A DNA stretch of 64,000 nucleotides from Streptobacillus notomytis (GTDB lineage: Bacteria > Fusobacteriota > Fusobacteriia > Fusobacteriales > Leptotrichiaceae). How positions within the stretch are numbered: the first letter of the stretch is position 1; every line of letters starts with the position of its first letter. A program made the translations under genes and the position numbers. The stretch spans positions 36,753 to 100,752 of the forward strand of contig LJRV01000308.1 of NCBI GenBank assembly GCA_001612575.1. Direction: 5' to 3'. Shown piece by piece: positions 27,156 through 36,623 of the stretch. Under the pieces are notes generated by a model, which worked only from the letters and a program-made list of their open reading frames with translations, was not told where the DNA came from and ran no database searches.

Positions 27156-29153
27156 TTAATAGCCTTCATATATAATATTTTCTAATTCAACTGGTTCTGT
27201 ACCAGAAATAAATAAAGCTTCTCTAGCATTAACACCATCACTATCAAGTAATCCTGATTTTAAATCTATGATTTTCTTAACTAATTTTTCTGTTTCAATT
27301 CCATCTTTAATAAATTCAAAACTACCTATATCAAAGTTTCCTAAATTAACAACAGTTTGCATATAATTTTTCCATATAGGTAATGCAGCACTAGCTCCAC
27401 TCATTCCACGTCCCATAGATTTATTATCATCATTTCCAACATAAACTACAGTTACTAAAGTAGGTGTATATCCAGTAAACCAAGCAGAAATATAATCACT
27501 CGTTGTACCTGTTTTTCCTGCTACTGGTACATCATCACCTTTTGCATATAATTGTGCTCCTTTACCTCCCCCATTTTTAACAACTGATTCCATCATATGT
27601 GTTATTAACGCAGCATATTCAGGTTCTAAAACCTTTTCTTTACTTGTATCTGCTTCATATATTACATCACCAAATCTATTTTCAATCTTATAAATAAATT
27701 GAGGTTCAATTTTATTTCCACCATTTGCAATTATTGAATAAGCTTTTGCCATATCTATAGGTGAAAGAGTTATAGAACCTAAAGATGTAGTTAAATCTTG
27801 AGGTATATCTTCTTTTGAAAATCCAAAACTTTCCCAAAGTGCATTAAATTTCTTAAGACCAATTAAATCTAAAGCTTTTACAGCAACAATATTATCAGAT
27901 ATTTCTAATGCCTTAAGAAGTGTTAAATTGTTTCTAAATTTCCAATCATAATTTTTAGGGGTCCATTTACCAAATGTACTTGGTGAATCTTCAAGTGTAG
28001 TTGCCATAGTATAATTATTTAAAAGTGCTGCTAAATATATAAAAGGTTTAAAAGATGAACCTGGCTGTCTTTTAGCATTTAATGCTCTATTAAAATCACC
28101 TTTTTGATATTTTTTACCTCCAACCATTGCTTTAACAAATCCATTTGAAGGATCAATAGAAATTAGTGCAGCTTCTAAATTTTTTCTATTTCTTAAATTA
28201 TTATTACTTGCAAATGCTTTATAAGCAGCTTTTTGCATGTTAATATCTACTGTTGCATAAATTTTATATCCATTAAATAATAATTTTTCATCTTCTTCTG
28301 TAGTAATTTGAAGAATTTTTTTAACTTCATTAATCACTATAGTTGTAAATTCTGGAGAAATATTAGATTTAGATATTCTTTCATCATCTGATAAATGTTT
28401 AGTATCTAAATTAACAAAAGATATATTTTCCTGTTTTGCATTCTCATATTCTTCTCTAGTTATAGCTCCATTTTTATACATTAAATTTAATACAACCTTT
28501 TGTCTTTCTAAAGCATTTTCTAATTTTGAATATTTAGCAGGTGATTTTGGTATTGAAGCTAATATAGCTGCTTCTCCAACAGTTAATTCTGAAGGTAATT
28601 TACCAAAATAATTTTTAGCAGCATTTTTAATACCATAAGCTCCTCTACCAAAGTTTATAGTATTTAAATATAGTTCTAATATTTCATCTTTTGTATATTT
28701 TCTTTCCATTCTAGTTGCTAAAACTGCTTCTACTATTTTTCTTTTTAAAGATCTATCAGGTGTTAAAAATATTGTTTTAATTAATTGCTGAGTTATAGTT
28801 GATCCACCTTCACGACCAGTTTTTGTAACATTTAATATTAAAGCTTTAGTAAGTCTTATATAATCAAGTCCATTATGTTCTCTAAATCTTTTGTCTTCAA
28901 CAGAAATAAAAGCATCTTGAAGCATTTTAGGAATTTCACTTATACTTATAGGATCTCTTTTTTCAATAGTTATTAAATCAATTTGATTTCCATTAATATC
29001 ATATATAGTTGATGGTATTAGTGGTTTATAATTTTCTATTAATTCAGGTGGATAACTCTTATTAACTTCATAAACTATATAGGCTAAACTAAAAAATCCT
29101 ATAATAAATAAGCTTGCTATAAGCAGTGAAAAATATTTAATTAATTTCTTCAT
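27156..29153 (-). CDS. Bifunctional penicillin-binding protein 1A (transglycosylase/transpeptidase)
   Basis: Class A PBP of 665 residues that polymerises and cross-links peptidoglycan. It has an N-terminal cytoplasmic stub and a membrane anchor (about 8-29). The GT51 domain at about 60-230 shows the catalytic Glu in SVEDKRFREHNG and GGSTITQQLIK. The transpeptidase domain at about 320-620 has the SxxK at 366-369 (GSSFKPF), SDN at about 422 and KTGTT at about 541. It overlaps rlmN by 17 bp. Confidence 0.95.
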   Translation of the reverse strand: MKKLIKYFSLLIASLFIIGFFSLAYIVYEVNKSYPPELIENYKPLIPSTIYDINGNQIDLITIEKRDPISISEIPKMLQDAFISVEDKRFREHNGLDYIRLTKALILNVTKTGREGGSTITQQLIKTIFLTPDRSLKRKIVEAVLATRMERKYTKDEILELYLNTINFGRGAYGIKNAAKNYFGKLPSELTVGEAAILASIPKSPAKYSKLENALERQKVVLNLMYKNGAITREEYENAKQENISFVNLDTKHLSDDERISKSNISPEFTTIVINEVKKILQITTEEDEKLLFNGYKIYATVDINMQKAAYKAFASNNNLRNRKNLEAALISIDPSNGFVKAMVGGKKYQKGDFNRALNAKRQPGSSFKPFIYLAALLNNYTMATTLEDSPSTFGKWTPKNYDWKFRNNLTLLKALEISDNIVAVKALDLIGLKKFNALWESFGFSKEDIPQDLTTSLGSITLSPIDMAKAYSIIANGGNKIEPQFIYKIENRFGDVIYEADTSKEKVLEPEYAALITHMMESVVKNGGGKGAQLYAKGDDVPVAGKTGTTSDYISAWFTGYTPTLVTVVYVGNDDNKSMGRGMSGASAALPIWKNYMQTVVNLGNFDIGSFEFIKDGIETEKLVKKIIDLKSGLLDSDGVNAREALFISGTEPVELENIIYEGY

Positions 29154-30198
29154 TTGTAATCTCCTCTTTTTTTACTTTAAGCTGTCCACATGCAGCTTGT
29201 ATATCCTCACCTTTAGTTTCTCTAAGAGTAACATTTATCTTATGTGATAGTAAGTAATTATAAAATTCCCTTTGTTTTTGTAAGCTAGGTGTTTTATATG
29301 GTTTTCCTTCCACCTTATTATATGGTATTAAATTTACTAAATGATTAAATGATTTCATAAACTTCACCAAGGCAACTCCATCTTCTTTTTCACAGTTAAA
29401 ATCATCAATTAATATATATTCAAACGTAATTCTATTTTTTGTTTTATTTTGATAATTTAATAATGAATTTTTTAATTTATCTAATGGATTAATCTTATTA
29501 ATAGGCATTAATTCACTTCTTCTTTCATCATTAATACTATGTAATGAAATAGCTAGTCCAACTTGTTTTTGATCTTCTGAAAATTTATCTATTTCTTTAA
29601 TTAATCCTGAAGTTGACACAGTGAAATTTCTTTTAGAAAAATCTTGGCCTTCCTTTGAATTAAGTATATTTATAGATTTATTAACTGCCTCATAGTTTAA
29701 AAATGGCTCACCCATACCCATATATACAACATTAGATATTTTATCATTTTTATCCTTCAAATAATTTTGTAAATAATAAAATTGCATTAATATCTCTGAA
29801 GCTTTTAAATTTTTTTCAAATTTCATCATACCCGTTGCACAAAAATCACACTTTAAAGGACAACCAACTTGAGATGAAACACATATACTATATCTATTTC
29901 TATATTTTAATAAAACCGATTCAATTAATTTTTTACCTGGTAATGAAAATAAAAATTTTATAGTTTCTTTATCTTTAGATACTTGATGTGTAACATATTT
30001 TAATGTTCCTATTTCAAATTTTTCTTTTAATAATTCTCTTGTTTCTTTAGAAATATTAGAAAATTCATCAAAGTTAAACACCAATTTTTTATGTAACCAT
30101 TGATAAACTTGTAAAGCATTAAATTTTTTTAAATCTAATTCTAAAAATATTTCTTCTAATTCCTTTAGAGATAAATCTAAAATATCAATTTTAATCAT
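29137..30198 (-). CDS. rlmN: Dual-specificity 23S rRNA A2503 / tRNA A37 C2-methyltransferase
   Basis: Radical-SAM enzyme that makes m2A2503 in 23S rRNA (and m2A37 in some tRNAs). The Fe-S motif CxxxCxxC is in QVGCPLKCDFCATGMM. The MGMGEPFLNY block, the SLHSINDERR segment and the catalytic Cys in the C-terminal GEDIQAACGQL are present. I use ATG 30196-30198, preceded by AGGAG, instead of an upstream codon at 30228 that would overlap rph. 353 residues fits the family. Confidence 0.95.
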   Translation of the reverse strand: MIKIDILDLSLKELEEIFLELDLKKFNALQVYQWLHKKLVFNFDEFSNISKETRELLKEKFEIGTLKYVTHQVSKDKETIKFLFSLPGKKLIESVLLKYRNRYSICVSSQVGCPLKCDFCATGMMKFEKNLKASEILMQFYYLQNYLKDKNDKISNVVYMGMGEPFLNYEAVNKSINILNSKEGQDFSKRNFTVSTSGLIKEIDKFSEDQKQVGLAISLHSINDERRSELMPINKINPLDKLKNSLLNYQNKTKNRITFEYILIDDFNCEKEDGVALVKFMKSFNHLVNLIPYNKVEGKPYKTPSLQKQREFYNYLLSHKINVTLRETKGEDIQAACGQLKVKKEEITNEEIN

Positions 30199-30205
30199 TT
30201 TTCTC

Positions 30206-30901
30206 CTATAATCCAAATAATTTTTCAAATCCTAAATTTGCAAGTTCAATAAATTTATCTAACTCCTCTTTTGTAAATGTAGTATCTTCACCTGTTCCTT
30301 GTATTTCAATAAATTCTCCCTTGTTATTCATAACTATATTCATATCTACATCAGCATGTGAATCTTCATAAAATTCTAAGTCAAGAAGTAACTCATTTGA
30401 AACCTTTCCTACACTTATAGCTGCGACCTTTGCTTTAATAGGATTTTCATTCAACACACCTGATGAAAGTAATTTATTAATAGCTATTTCCATAGCTAAA
30501 TAACCTCCTGTAATTGAGGCTGTTCTTGTTCCTCCATCAGCTTGAATTACATCACAATCTACAATTATTGTCCTTTCACCTAATTTTTTCAAATCAAGTG
30601 CAGCCCTTAGTGATCTTCCTATAAGTCTTTGTATTTCCATAGTTCTACCACTTAATTTACCTTGACTTGATTCTCTTTTATTTCTCGTATTAGTTGATCT
30701 TGGTAACATTGAATATTCAGCGGTTACCCACCCCTGTCCTAAATTTTTAAGAAAAGGTGGTACTTTTTCTTCTATAGTAACATTACAAATTACTTTAGTA
30801 TTTCCAAATTCTATTAAAACTGAACCCTCTGGATATTTTATATATTCTCTAGTTATTTTTATTTCTCTTAATTCATTATTTTTTCTATTATTATTCCTCA
30901 T
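30206..30901 (-). CDS. rph: Ribonuclease PH
   Basis: Phosphorolytic 3'-5' exoribonuclease that trims tRNA 3' ends. Diagnostic blocks: [14 protein letters not shown], the [27 protein letters not shown] substrate-binding Arg cluster (quoted in parts), [19 protein letters not shown] and [11 protein letters not shown]. At 231 residues it is the usual length. First gene of the rph-rlmN-PBP operon, with a promoter at 30925-30953. Confidence 0.95.
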   Translation of the reverse strand: MRNNNRKNNELREIKITREYIKYPEGSVLIEFGNTKVICNVTIEEKVPPFLKNLGQGWVTAEYSMLPRSTNTRNKRESSQGKLSGRTMEIQRLIGRSLRAALDLKKLGERTIIVDCDVIQADGGTRTASITGGYLAMEIAINKLLSSGVLNENPIKAKVAAISVGKVSNELLLDLEFYEDSHADVDMNIVMNNKGEFIEIQGTGEDTTFTKEELDKFIELANLGFEKLFGL

Positions 30902-30924
30902 TAATTACCTCTCTTTTTCTTATT

Positions 30925-30953
30925 ATTATATCATAAATATATGGTAAATACAA
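30925..30953 (-). promoter_or_regulatory. Promoter of rph, with -35 inside an inverted repeat
   Basis: Minus strand TTGTAT (30948-30953) and TATAAT (30925-30930), 17-bp spacer, TGA extended -10. The -35 box falls in the right arm of the inverted repeat 30941-30987. Confidence 0.65.
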
Positions 30954-30987
30954 TTTAATTACACTGTTTAAACTATGTATTTACCAT
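30941..30987. repeat. Inverted repeat spanning the 3' end of the Hpt-like gene and the rph promoter
   Basis: Perfect 12-bp arms (ATGGTAAATACA at 30941-30952, its complement at 30976-30987) separated by 23 bp. One arm is coding for the last residues of the 353-residue protein. No T run follows on either strand, so it is a weak terminator at best and may be an operator for rph. Confidence 0.55.
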
Positions 30988-32029
30988 TTTCTATATTATA
31001 ATTTTCTTTCAAATATTCTAAAAATTGTTTACCAACAAAATCTACAAAATTACGATGTATTATATCTAAAATTTTTTTATCAAGCATAGTTATAGAAATT
31101 AGTTTTCTAATTTTTTCTACATTATTTACGTTAATTCCATTTACTGCTATACCTTTTGTTTCCCTATTATTAATATTTTTAGACAAAACAAAATATATCT
31201 TTTCATTATTAATAGAATTAATAATTTTAAGTATTTCTAACTGATTTTTAGCATATACATAAATATCATACATATTTTCATAAGATATAATATCAAGTAA
31301 TATTTCTTTATTAATTTTTTCTAAAATATTTTCATATGTTTCATCATTTATCTCATCTAAATACAATTTAACATTATATATATTTTTATCATTTTCAAGT
31401 TTATTAAACTTATAATCAAGTATACCTTCATCATCATTTTTAATTTCTTCAAGTAATGATAAAACATCTATATTATTTTCTATTTTAAAATCTAATATAA
31501 AGTATGTATATCTATCATCATCTAATGAAATTGGAATATAATTATATGGTTTACCATATTCATTTAATCTTGATAAAATATTTCTTCTTGAAAGATAAAA
31601 ATAAGGTGTATTTTTATCTAAAGTGAAATTGATATAATAATAATTTTTATTCTTATTTATTATTTCAAGCTCTTTTTTTAAATTAAACATGTTAAAATTT
31701 AACTTATCTCTTAAATCCATTATTTTTTCTACATCATTAGTACTATACAAATTATATAATGATTCAAAATTTAGCAACGTTTCAAATATTAAATATTTAA
31801 ACACGAAAAATTGATAAGGGTATCTTTCAATATACACAAATATTTTTTTAAGTGTAGAAACTATACTAATATCCTCATTATTTCCTAAAAAATATATATT
31901 ATTTTCAACCTCATTAATAATCTTAGTTAAATATACAAATTCTTCTTCTTTTGGATTTTGAATTTGAACTAATATTTTTTCTATTTGATTAATTTTTTCT
32001 AAAATTTCCTTTATATATTTAATTTTCAT
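30968..32029 (-). CDS. Degenerate CheA P1-P2-like protein (Hpt fold without phospho-His)
   Basis: 353 residues. Residues about 5-95 fit the four-helix Hpt (CheA P1) pattern, but where the family has the phosphorylated H in an AHTLKG motif this protein reads INEVENNIYFLG, with no His. Residues about 130-245 resemble the CheA P2 response-regulator-docking domain: YINFTLDKN, then RRNILSRLNEYGKP and FKIENNIDVLSLLEEIKN. The C-terminal 100 residues may be a second P2-like copy. It follows the P3-P5-like gene by one base. The role is unknown; phosphotransfer looks impossible. Confidence 0.7.
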   Translation of the reverse strand: MKIKYIKEILEKINQIEKILVQIQNPKEEEFVYLTKIINEVENNIYFLGNNEDISIVSTLKKIFVYIERYPYQFFVFKYLIFETLLNFESLYNLYSTNDVEKIMDLRDKLNFNMFNLKKELEIINKNKNYYYINFTLDKNTPYFYLSRRNILSRLNEYGKPYNYIPISLDDDRYTYFILDFKIENNIDVLSLLEEIKNDDEGILDYKFNKLENDKNIYNVKLYLDEINDETYENILEKINKEILLDIISYENMYDIYVYAKNQLEILKIINSINNEKIYFVLSKNINNRETKGIAVNGINVNNVEKIRKLISITMLDKKILDIIHRNFVDFVGKQFLEYLKENYNIENGKYIV

Positions 32030-32030
32030 A

Positions 32031-33431
32031 TTAACCTTTCAACATATCAATTATACTTTCTATATTTAATATTTTAGCTTTTTTAACCGATCTTAATAAT
32101 ACCTCTCCCATATATATTTTTGATTTCTCATCTTTATTAAAAAATATATCTTCAAAATAATGCTGTTTATTTACATCTATTATCGTATATTTATTATTTG
32201 TTTTAATTAACAATCCAAGTCTATCCTTTTCTTCAATTTCTATTGGTAATTTAATATATTCTATATCATTATTTTTATACTTATAATAATTATATCCATT
32301 TAAATTACTTATATTCTTATTATCAAACTCAAAGGTATCAACTATATATTCAGTATTTATTACATACGTTTTATTAATTTCACTAAAAATAAAACCATTA
32401 ATAAATAATATTTTAAATGGTATATTAATATTAAATTTCATAATATCATCAATATATGATATAGAAACTTTTCCATCTAATTCATTTATTAAATTATTTA
32501 TTTTAATTAAGTTCATTATTTTTTCTTTTTCTTCTAAATCTTCTAAAGCATTGATATAATTTTTATTTAATATACTTAATAATATATCCTTTTTAGTATA
32601 TGATTCACTATTATTTAATATATTTGATTTTAAAGCATTATTATATATTTTATCAATATCTAAATCATTACCTTTTTCAACTATCTCAATAATTAAATTA
32701 TATTTTTCTTGTTTTAAATTTAATTCTAAACTATACTTTTCTTTACAATTAATATTTGAATTTTTAGTTTCAAAAAATGATAAAACAGAATTATGCAATA
32801 CATCAATTAATGGTTCTTTAATCTTATCAAACATCGTTTTATCTATTTTTATATCATTATGACTAATACTAAATTTTATATTCAATCCCAATAAAGATAT
32901 ATATTCTTTTATTATTTTTTCAATTGCATACGTTTCTTTTTTAATATCTATTATTCTTAAAGAAAAAGTCTCACGCTTTAAATCATATTTTAAACTAGAT
33001 AATAATTTTAATTCTTTTAAAAAATCATTTTTCTTTTTATCATCTATATATTTAGTAAATTTATTTAAATTTCTTCTAATAAAATAAATATCATCAATTT
33101 TTTCTATTATATTATTTATTTGTTCTATAGAAACACTGATATTATGAGTCCCATCATTACTTACTTTAGTTTTAGATTTTACTAATTTTATTTCAGGAAA
33201 TAGTAAAAGTTGTGTGTTTATATTCTTATCAAAATTTACAACCTCATATTTAATGTATGAATATAGTTTAAATGGATTATAGTATTCTAATTTAACATTT
33301 TCATAAAAAATATAATCTTTTTTTATAATTTTACAGTTTTTATCTAAAAAATCATGAATTTCATCATACCTAATATTTTTAATCTCTATATCATCTTTAA
33401 AATATACTTCTACTATAAAATTTTCACTCAT
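32031..33431 (-). CDS. CheA P3-P4-P5-like pseudokinase
   Basis: 466 residues matching the second half of CheA. A P3 dimerisation hairpin at about 95-160 (HNISVSIEQINNIIEKIDD; SLKYDLKRETFSLRIIDIKK). A P4 ATPase-like domain at about 165-335 with the N-box relic DKIKEPLIDVLHNSV (catalytic-box Asn kept, DHG lost), G1 relic EKGNDLD instead of DDGRGID, and no GRGVGMD G2 box. P5/CheW-like barrel at about 336-466. The N-terminal 90 residues are unassigned. No CheW, CheY, MCP or flagellar gene is in the window. ATP binding is doubtful. Confidence 0.78.
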   Translation of the reverse strand: MSENFIVEVYFKDDIEIKNIRYDEIHDFLDKNCKIIKKDYIFYENVKLEYYNPFKLYSYIKYEVVNFDKNINTQLLLFPEIKLVKSKTKVSNDGTHNISVSIEQINNIIEKIDDIYFIRRNLNKFTKYIDDKKKNDFLKELKLLSSLKYDLKRETFSLRIIDIKKETYAIEKIIKEYISLLGLNIKFSISHNDIKIDKTMFDKIKEPLIDVLHNSVLSFFETKNSNINCKEKYSLELNLKQEKYNLIIEIVEKGNDLDIDKIYNNALKSNILNNSESYTKKDILLSILNKNYINALEDLEEKEKIMNLIKINNLINELDGKVSISYIDDIMKFNINIPFKILFINGFIFSEINKTYVINTEYIVDTFEFDNKNISNLNGYNYYKYKNNDIEYIKLPIEIEEKDRLGLLIKTNNKYTIIDVNKQHYFEDIFFNKDEKSKIYMGEVLLRSVKKAKILNIESIIDMLKG

Positions 33432-33440
33432 TTTTTACTC

Positions 33441-34361
33441 CTAAATAAAGTATTTAATAAAATAATAAACTATGGGCAACACAAATAATGCACTATCAAA
33501 TCTATCTAAAAAACCTCCATGTCCCATAAGTATTCTACCACTATCTTTAACTCCAAATTCTCTTTTAAATTTAGATTCAAATAAATCTCCTAAAACTGAA
33601 AATATTGCTATTAATATTGATAAAATAAATAATTTAATAACATTTTGAGAAATAAAAACTCTGTCAATTTTTTCAACATAAGTTAATATTTTAAAATATG
33701 ATAATAAATTTACTAAAAAATTATATATATATTCAAAATAAAGCCCTACAAGAAACACTCCTAAAATACCTCCAAAAAATCCTTCTATAGACTTTTTAGG
33801 ACTTATTTTTTCAGATAATTTTTTCTTAAATATTTTACCTCCAATTAACATTCCAACTATATATGCAAATGTATCTGCAGCCCATATACTAAAAAATGAA
33901 TATAGCAATATAATTCTACCATTATGTAGACCTTCTCTAATAGATACCATATATGAACTAAATAAAGGAATATAAATAATACCAAATAATGTAAGCATCA
34001 ATTCATTAGTAGAATTTTTAATTCTTGATGATAATATTTGCATAGTTGCTATAAGCAATGTAGCAAAGATAATATATCCTCCAACATCAAAGATAATATT
34101 TTCTTTATTCAATATTTTTATATATCTAAAGAAAAAACTAATATCTTCTCTATAATATATAAAAATAGGTAAAAACATTCCTATTAATATTCCTGTTTTA
34201 TAATATACTATGTTACCTTTATTTTTAAGTATAGTGTAAAATTCATGTAATGCTATCGCTATTACTATCACATTAAATACTAAAAATGATACTTCACCAG
34301 AAAGTAAAATATATATCAATAAAGGTAATGCTAATATTATCACAAATAATCTGCTTAACAT
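33441..34361 (-). CDS. cdsA: Phosphatidate cytidylyltransferase
   Basis: Integral membrane enzyme that makes CDP-diacylglycerol from phosphatidic acid and CTP. 306 residues with about eight membrane helices. The CDS signature is clear in the C-terminal third: KKSIEGFFGG, SVLGDLFESKFKREFGVKDSG, then ILMGHGGFLDRFDS. Overlaps uppS by seven bases, the classical uppS-cdsA pair. plsY and gpsA, earlier in the same pathway, are at 43-44.5 kb. Confidence 0.95.
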   Translation of the reverse strand: MLSRLFVIILALPLLIYILLSGEVSFLVFNVIVIAIALHEFYTILKNKGNIVYYKTGILIGMFLPIFIYYREDISFFFRYIKILNKENIIFDVGGYIIFATLLIATMQILSSRIKNSTNELMLTLFGIIYIPLFSSYMVSIREGLHNGRIILLYSFFSIWAADTFAYIVGMLIGGKIFKKKLSEKISPKKSIEGFFGGILGVFLVGLYFEYIYNFLVNLLSYFKILTYVEKIDRVFISQNVIKLFILSILIAIFSVLGDLFESKFKREFGVKDSGRILMGHGGFLDRFDSALFVLPIVYYFIKYFI

Positions 34362-35062
34362 TTTATTCCTCCAAATCTTCTCTCTCTACTTATAAATGAA
34401 AATATTGATTTATATAATTCTTCTTGAGTAAAATCAGGCCAAAGTAATTCACTTACATATATTTCTGAGTAAGCTATTTTCCAAAGTAAAAAATTGCTTA
34501 TTCTAAAATCATTACCCGTCCTAATAACCAAATCAACATCAGGTATAAAACTATTATACATATTATTTGAAATATTATTTTCATTTATTTCTAAATTTTG
34601 TTCAACAATTTTTTTTAAAGCATCTACAATTTCTAGCCTACCTCCATAATTAAATGCTATATTTAATACTAATTTATTATTTTTTTTTGTTAGATTCTCA
34701 ATATGTTCAATTTGTTTTATCAATGATGAAGATAAATGAAGCTTACTTCCACTAATACAAACTCTAATTTCTTCTTTCATAAATTTTTCTTCATTTATTT
34801 TAAGATATCTTGTGAATAATTTCATAATAGCTGATACTTCAAGTTTTGGTCTTTTCCAATTTTCTGTGGAAAATGCATAAACTGTTAAATATTTTATATC
34901 TAAATTAATAATATATTCTATTACTTCTTCTAATTTATTAGCTCCAGCTTTATGACCTTCTGTTCTATCTAAATTTCTTTGTTTAGCCCATCTACCATTT
35001 CCATCCATTATTATTCCAATATGTTTAGGAAGTTTATCTATATAATTTTTTAATATACTCAC
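34355..35062 (-). CDS. uppS: Undecaprenyl diphosphate synthase (cis-prenyltransferase)
   Basis: Makes C55 undecaprenyl diphosphate, the lipid carrier for peptidoglycan and polysaccharides, from farnesyl diphosphate (ispA at 1.9-2.7 kb) and IPP. Signature blocks: HIGIIMDGNGRWAKQR with the catalytic Asp, YAFSTENWKRP, NIAFNYGGR and the C-terminal DLVIRTGNDFRISNFLLW; the last carries N-D where most homologues have G-E. 235 residues. The start is a GTG at 35060-35062 inside the upstream methyltransferase gene (29-bp overlap). Confidence 0.95.
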   Translation of the reverse strand: MSILKNYIDKLPKHIGIIMDGNGRWAKQRNLDRTEGHKAGANKLEEVIEYIINLDIKYLTVYAFSTENWKRPKLEVSAIMKLFTRYLKINEEKFMKEEIRVCISGSKLHLSSSLIKQIEHIENLTKKNNKLVLNIAFNYGGRLEIVDALKKIVEQNLEINENNISNNMYNSFIPDVDLVIRTGNDFRISNFLLWKIAYSEIYVSELLWPDFTQEELYKSIFSFISRERRFGGIKC

Positions 35063-35747
35063 TTATTTCACCATCGTTTCTATATACATATATTGGTTTT
35101 TCTAATACAAAACCATTTTTAGCCCCTTTAACTATTTCTACCATACAAATTAATGCCTTATCATCATTAATTTTAGTATATATAGGTTTAACTCTTTTAA
35201 TTTCAAGACAAGTATCTTTTAATAACTCTATTATTTCTGCAAGTCTTTCTGTTCTAAAAATTAAGTAAAGACTTGCATTATTTTTCAATAAATAAGTAGA
35301 AATATTAAGTATTTCCTTTATACTTAAAGTATTTTCAACCCTTGCATTCCTTAAATTTATATTCTTCTTTAATTGATTTTCATCACTATGAGTAAAATAT
35401 GGTGGATTAGATACTATAATATCATATGTTTGCTCTTGTAAAAATTTCCTATAATTCAAAATGTCTTCGTTTATAAAAAATACATTATCAATATTATTGT
35501 TTTTTAAATTTTCTAAAGATATATCATATGAATCTTTGTTAATTTCAACACCTGTAATTTCAGCTGATGTTTTTCTTCTAAGTAACATGGAAATTATTCC
35601 AAATCCTGAACCTATTTCAAGAATTTTTTTTGATTTTCTATTTATATTAACATAATCAGCAATTAACATAGAATCAAGTGTAAAAGATTGCAAACCTTTT
35701 ATTTGCTCAATTTTCATTCCAGCAACATCAACAATATATTTTTCCAT
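35034..35747 (-). CDS. TrmN6-like tRNA1(Val) adenine-N6 methyltransferase / class I methyltransferase
   Basis: 237 residues with SAM-binding ILEIGSGFGIISMLL and the N6-adenine catalytic motif IVSNPPYF. The N-terminus (GMKIEQIKGLQSFTLDSMLIADY) is the YfiC/TrmN6 pattern for recognition of its tRNA substrate. The family methylates A37 of tRNA-Val in E. coli; substrate here inferred only. It begins just after an intrinsic terminator (35773-35794), so the downstream uppS-cdsA-CheA-like genes may partly depend on readthrough or on a promoter within this spacer. Confidence 0.88.
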   Translation of the reverse strand: MEKYIVDVAGMKIEQIKGLQSFTLDSMLIADYVNINRKSKKILEIGSGFGIISMLLRRKTSAEITGVEINKDSYDISLENLKNNNIDNVFFINEDILNYRKFLQEQTYDIIVSNPPYFTHSDENQLKKNINLRNARVENTLSIKEILNISTYLLKNNASLYLIFRTERLAEIIELLKDTCLEIKRVKPIYTKINDDKALICMVEIVKGAKNGFVLEKPIYVYRNDGEISEYIKKLYR

Positions 35748-35772
35748 AATTTATTCTCCTTACATAGACAAA

Positions 35773-35794
35773 AAACTATACCTAAGTATAGTTT
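35773..35794 (-). terminator. Intrinsic terminator between dut and the TrmN6-like gene
   Basis: Stem AAACTATAC / GTATAGTTT with loop CTAA, followed on the minus strand by TTTTTTG. It lies three bases past the dut stop codon and splits an otherwise continuous nine-kilobase gene run. Confidence 0.8.
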
Positions 35795-35796
35795 AT

Positions 35797-36234
35797 TTAC
35801 TTTTTACCTGTACTCCCAAATCCACCTTTATTTCTTACTGTATCATTTAATATATCTGTTTCTACAAAATCTACCTTAATATATGGAGTAATAACAAGTT
35901 GTGCTATTCTTTCAAATTTTTCAATTATATAATCCTCTTTACTATGGTTATGTAATGCAACCATTATTTCTCCCCTATAATCACTATCTATTACTCCTAC
36001 TTTATTTGATGGTGCAATTCCTTTTTTAAATGCAAGTCCACTACGGGCATACACTAATCCTACTAATCCTTCGGGTATTTCAAGTGCAATTCCAGTTTTA
36101 ACCATAACTGTTTCTCCACTTTTAATTAATAGATTTTCATCTATACATGAATATAGATCTGCACCTGCTGAAAACTCAGTACCATATGTTGGAATAATAG
36201 CATTATCATTTAATTTCTTTATTTTTACTTTCAT
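35797..36234 (-). CDS. dut: dUTP diphosphatase (dUTPase)
   Basis: Trimeric dUTPase that removes dUTP and supplies dUMP for thymidylate. All five motifs are visible: AGADLYSC, ARSGLA, a GVIDSDYRGEI block, RIAQLVI and the C-terminal arm RNKGGFGSTGKK. 145 residues is typical. Overlaps the upstream membrane-protein gene by 29 bp and ends at a terminator. Confidence 0.96.
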   Translation of the reverse strand: MKVKIKKLNDNAIIPTYGTEFSAGADLYSCIDENLLIKSGETVMVKTGIALEIPEGLVGLVYARSGLAFKKGIAPSNKVGVIDSDYRGEIMVALHNHSKEDYIIEKFERIAQLVITPYIKVDFVETDILNDTVRNKGGFGSTGKK

Positions 36235-36616
36235 TTTTCCTCTCCCTTTTAGCTGTAATTTTTTTAATATCTTTATATAAAGTCCAATATCCAGTTAAAA
36301 TACCAAGTAATATAAGTGAAATAATAACTATTTCATTTCTTTTAAAAGATAGAATATTCTCAGCTACAAAATATATACCTAAAAGTAAAACAACAGGAGA
36401 TAAAATAGTATATACAAATCCTGTAGCAAAAGATAAATACTTACGCAATTTTGATTTGCTTTCTACCTTAGTATTATAAATAAACTCTTCTCTAATCTCA
36501 TCTCCATCTTCATCTATTCCTTTATTAATCTCTGATTCTTCAATAGTTGAATTGAATTTTGTTTTAGATAATAATTCACTAAATTCAAATTCTTTCATAT
36601 CTTCTATATTTTTCAT
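36206..36616 (-). CDS. Small two-helix membrane protein, unknown
   Basis: 136 residues, not recognised. An acidic N-terminal 60 residues (EFSELLSKTKF, then EESEINKGIDEDGDEI) precede two membrane helices at about 70-90 and 97-113 and a short basic tail (KRERKNESKNKEIK). Topology is therefore cytoplasmic tails on both sides. It lies between a SAM methyltransferase gene and dut, overlapping dut by 29 bp. No functional clue beyond membrane location. Confidence 0.75.
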   Translation of the reverse strand: MKNIEDMKEFEFSELLSKTKFNSTIEESEINKGIDEDGDEIREEFIYNTKVESKSKLRKYLSFATGFVYTILSPVVLLLGIYFVAENILSFKRNEIVIISLILLGILTGYWTLYKDIKKITAKRERKNESKNKEIK

Positions 36617-36623
36617 AATACCT

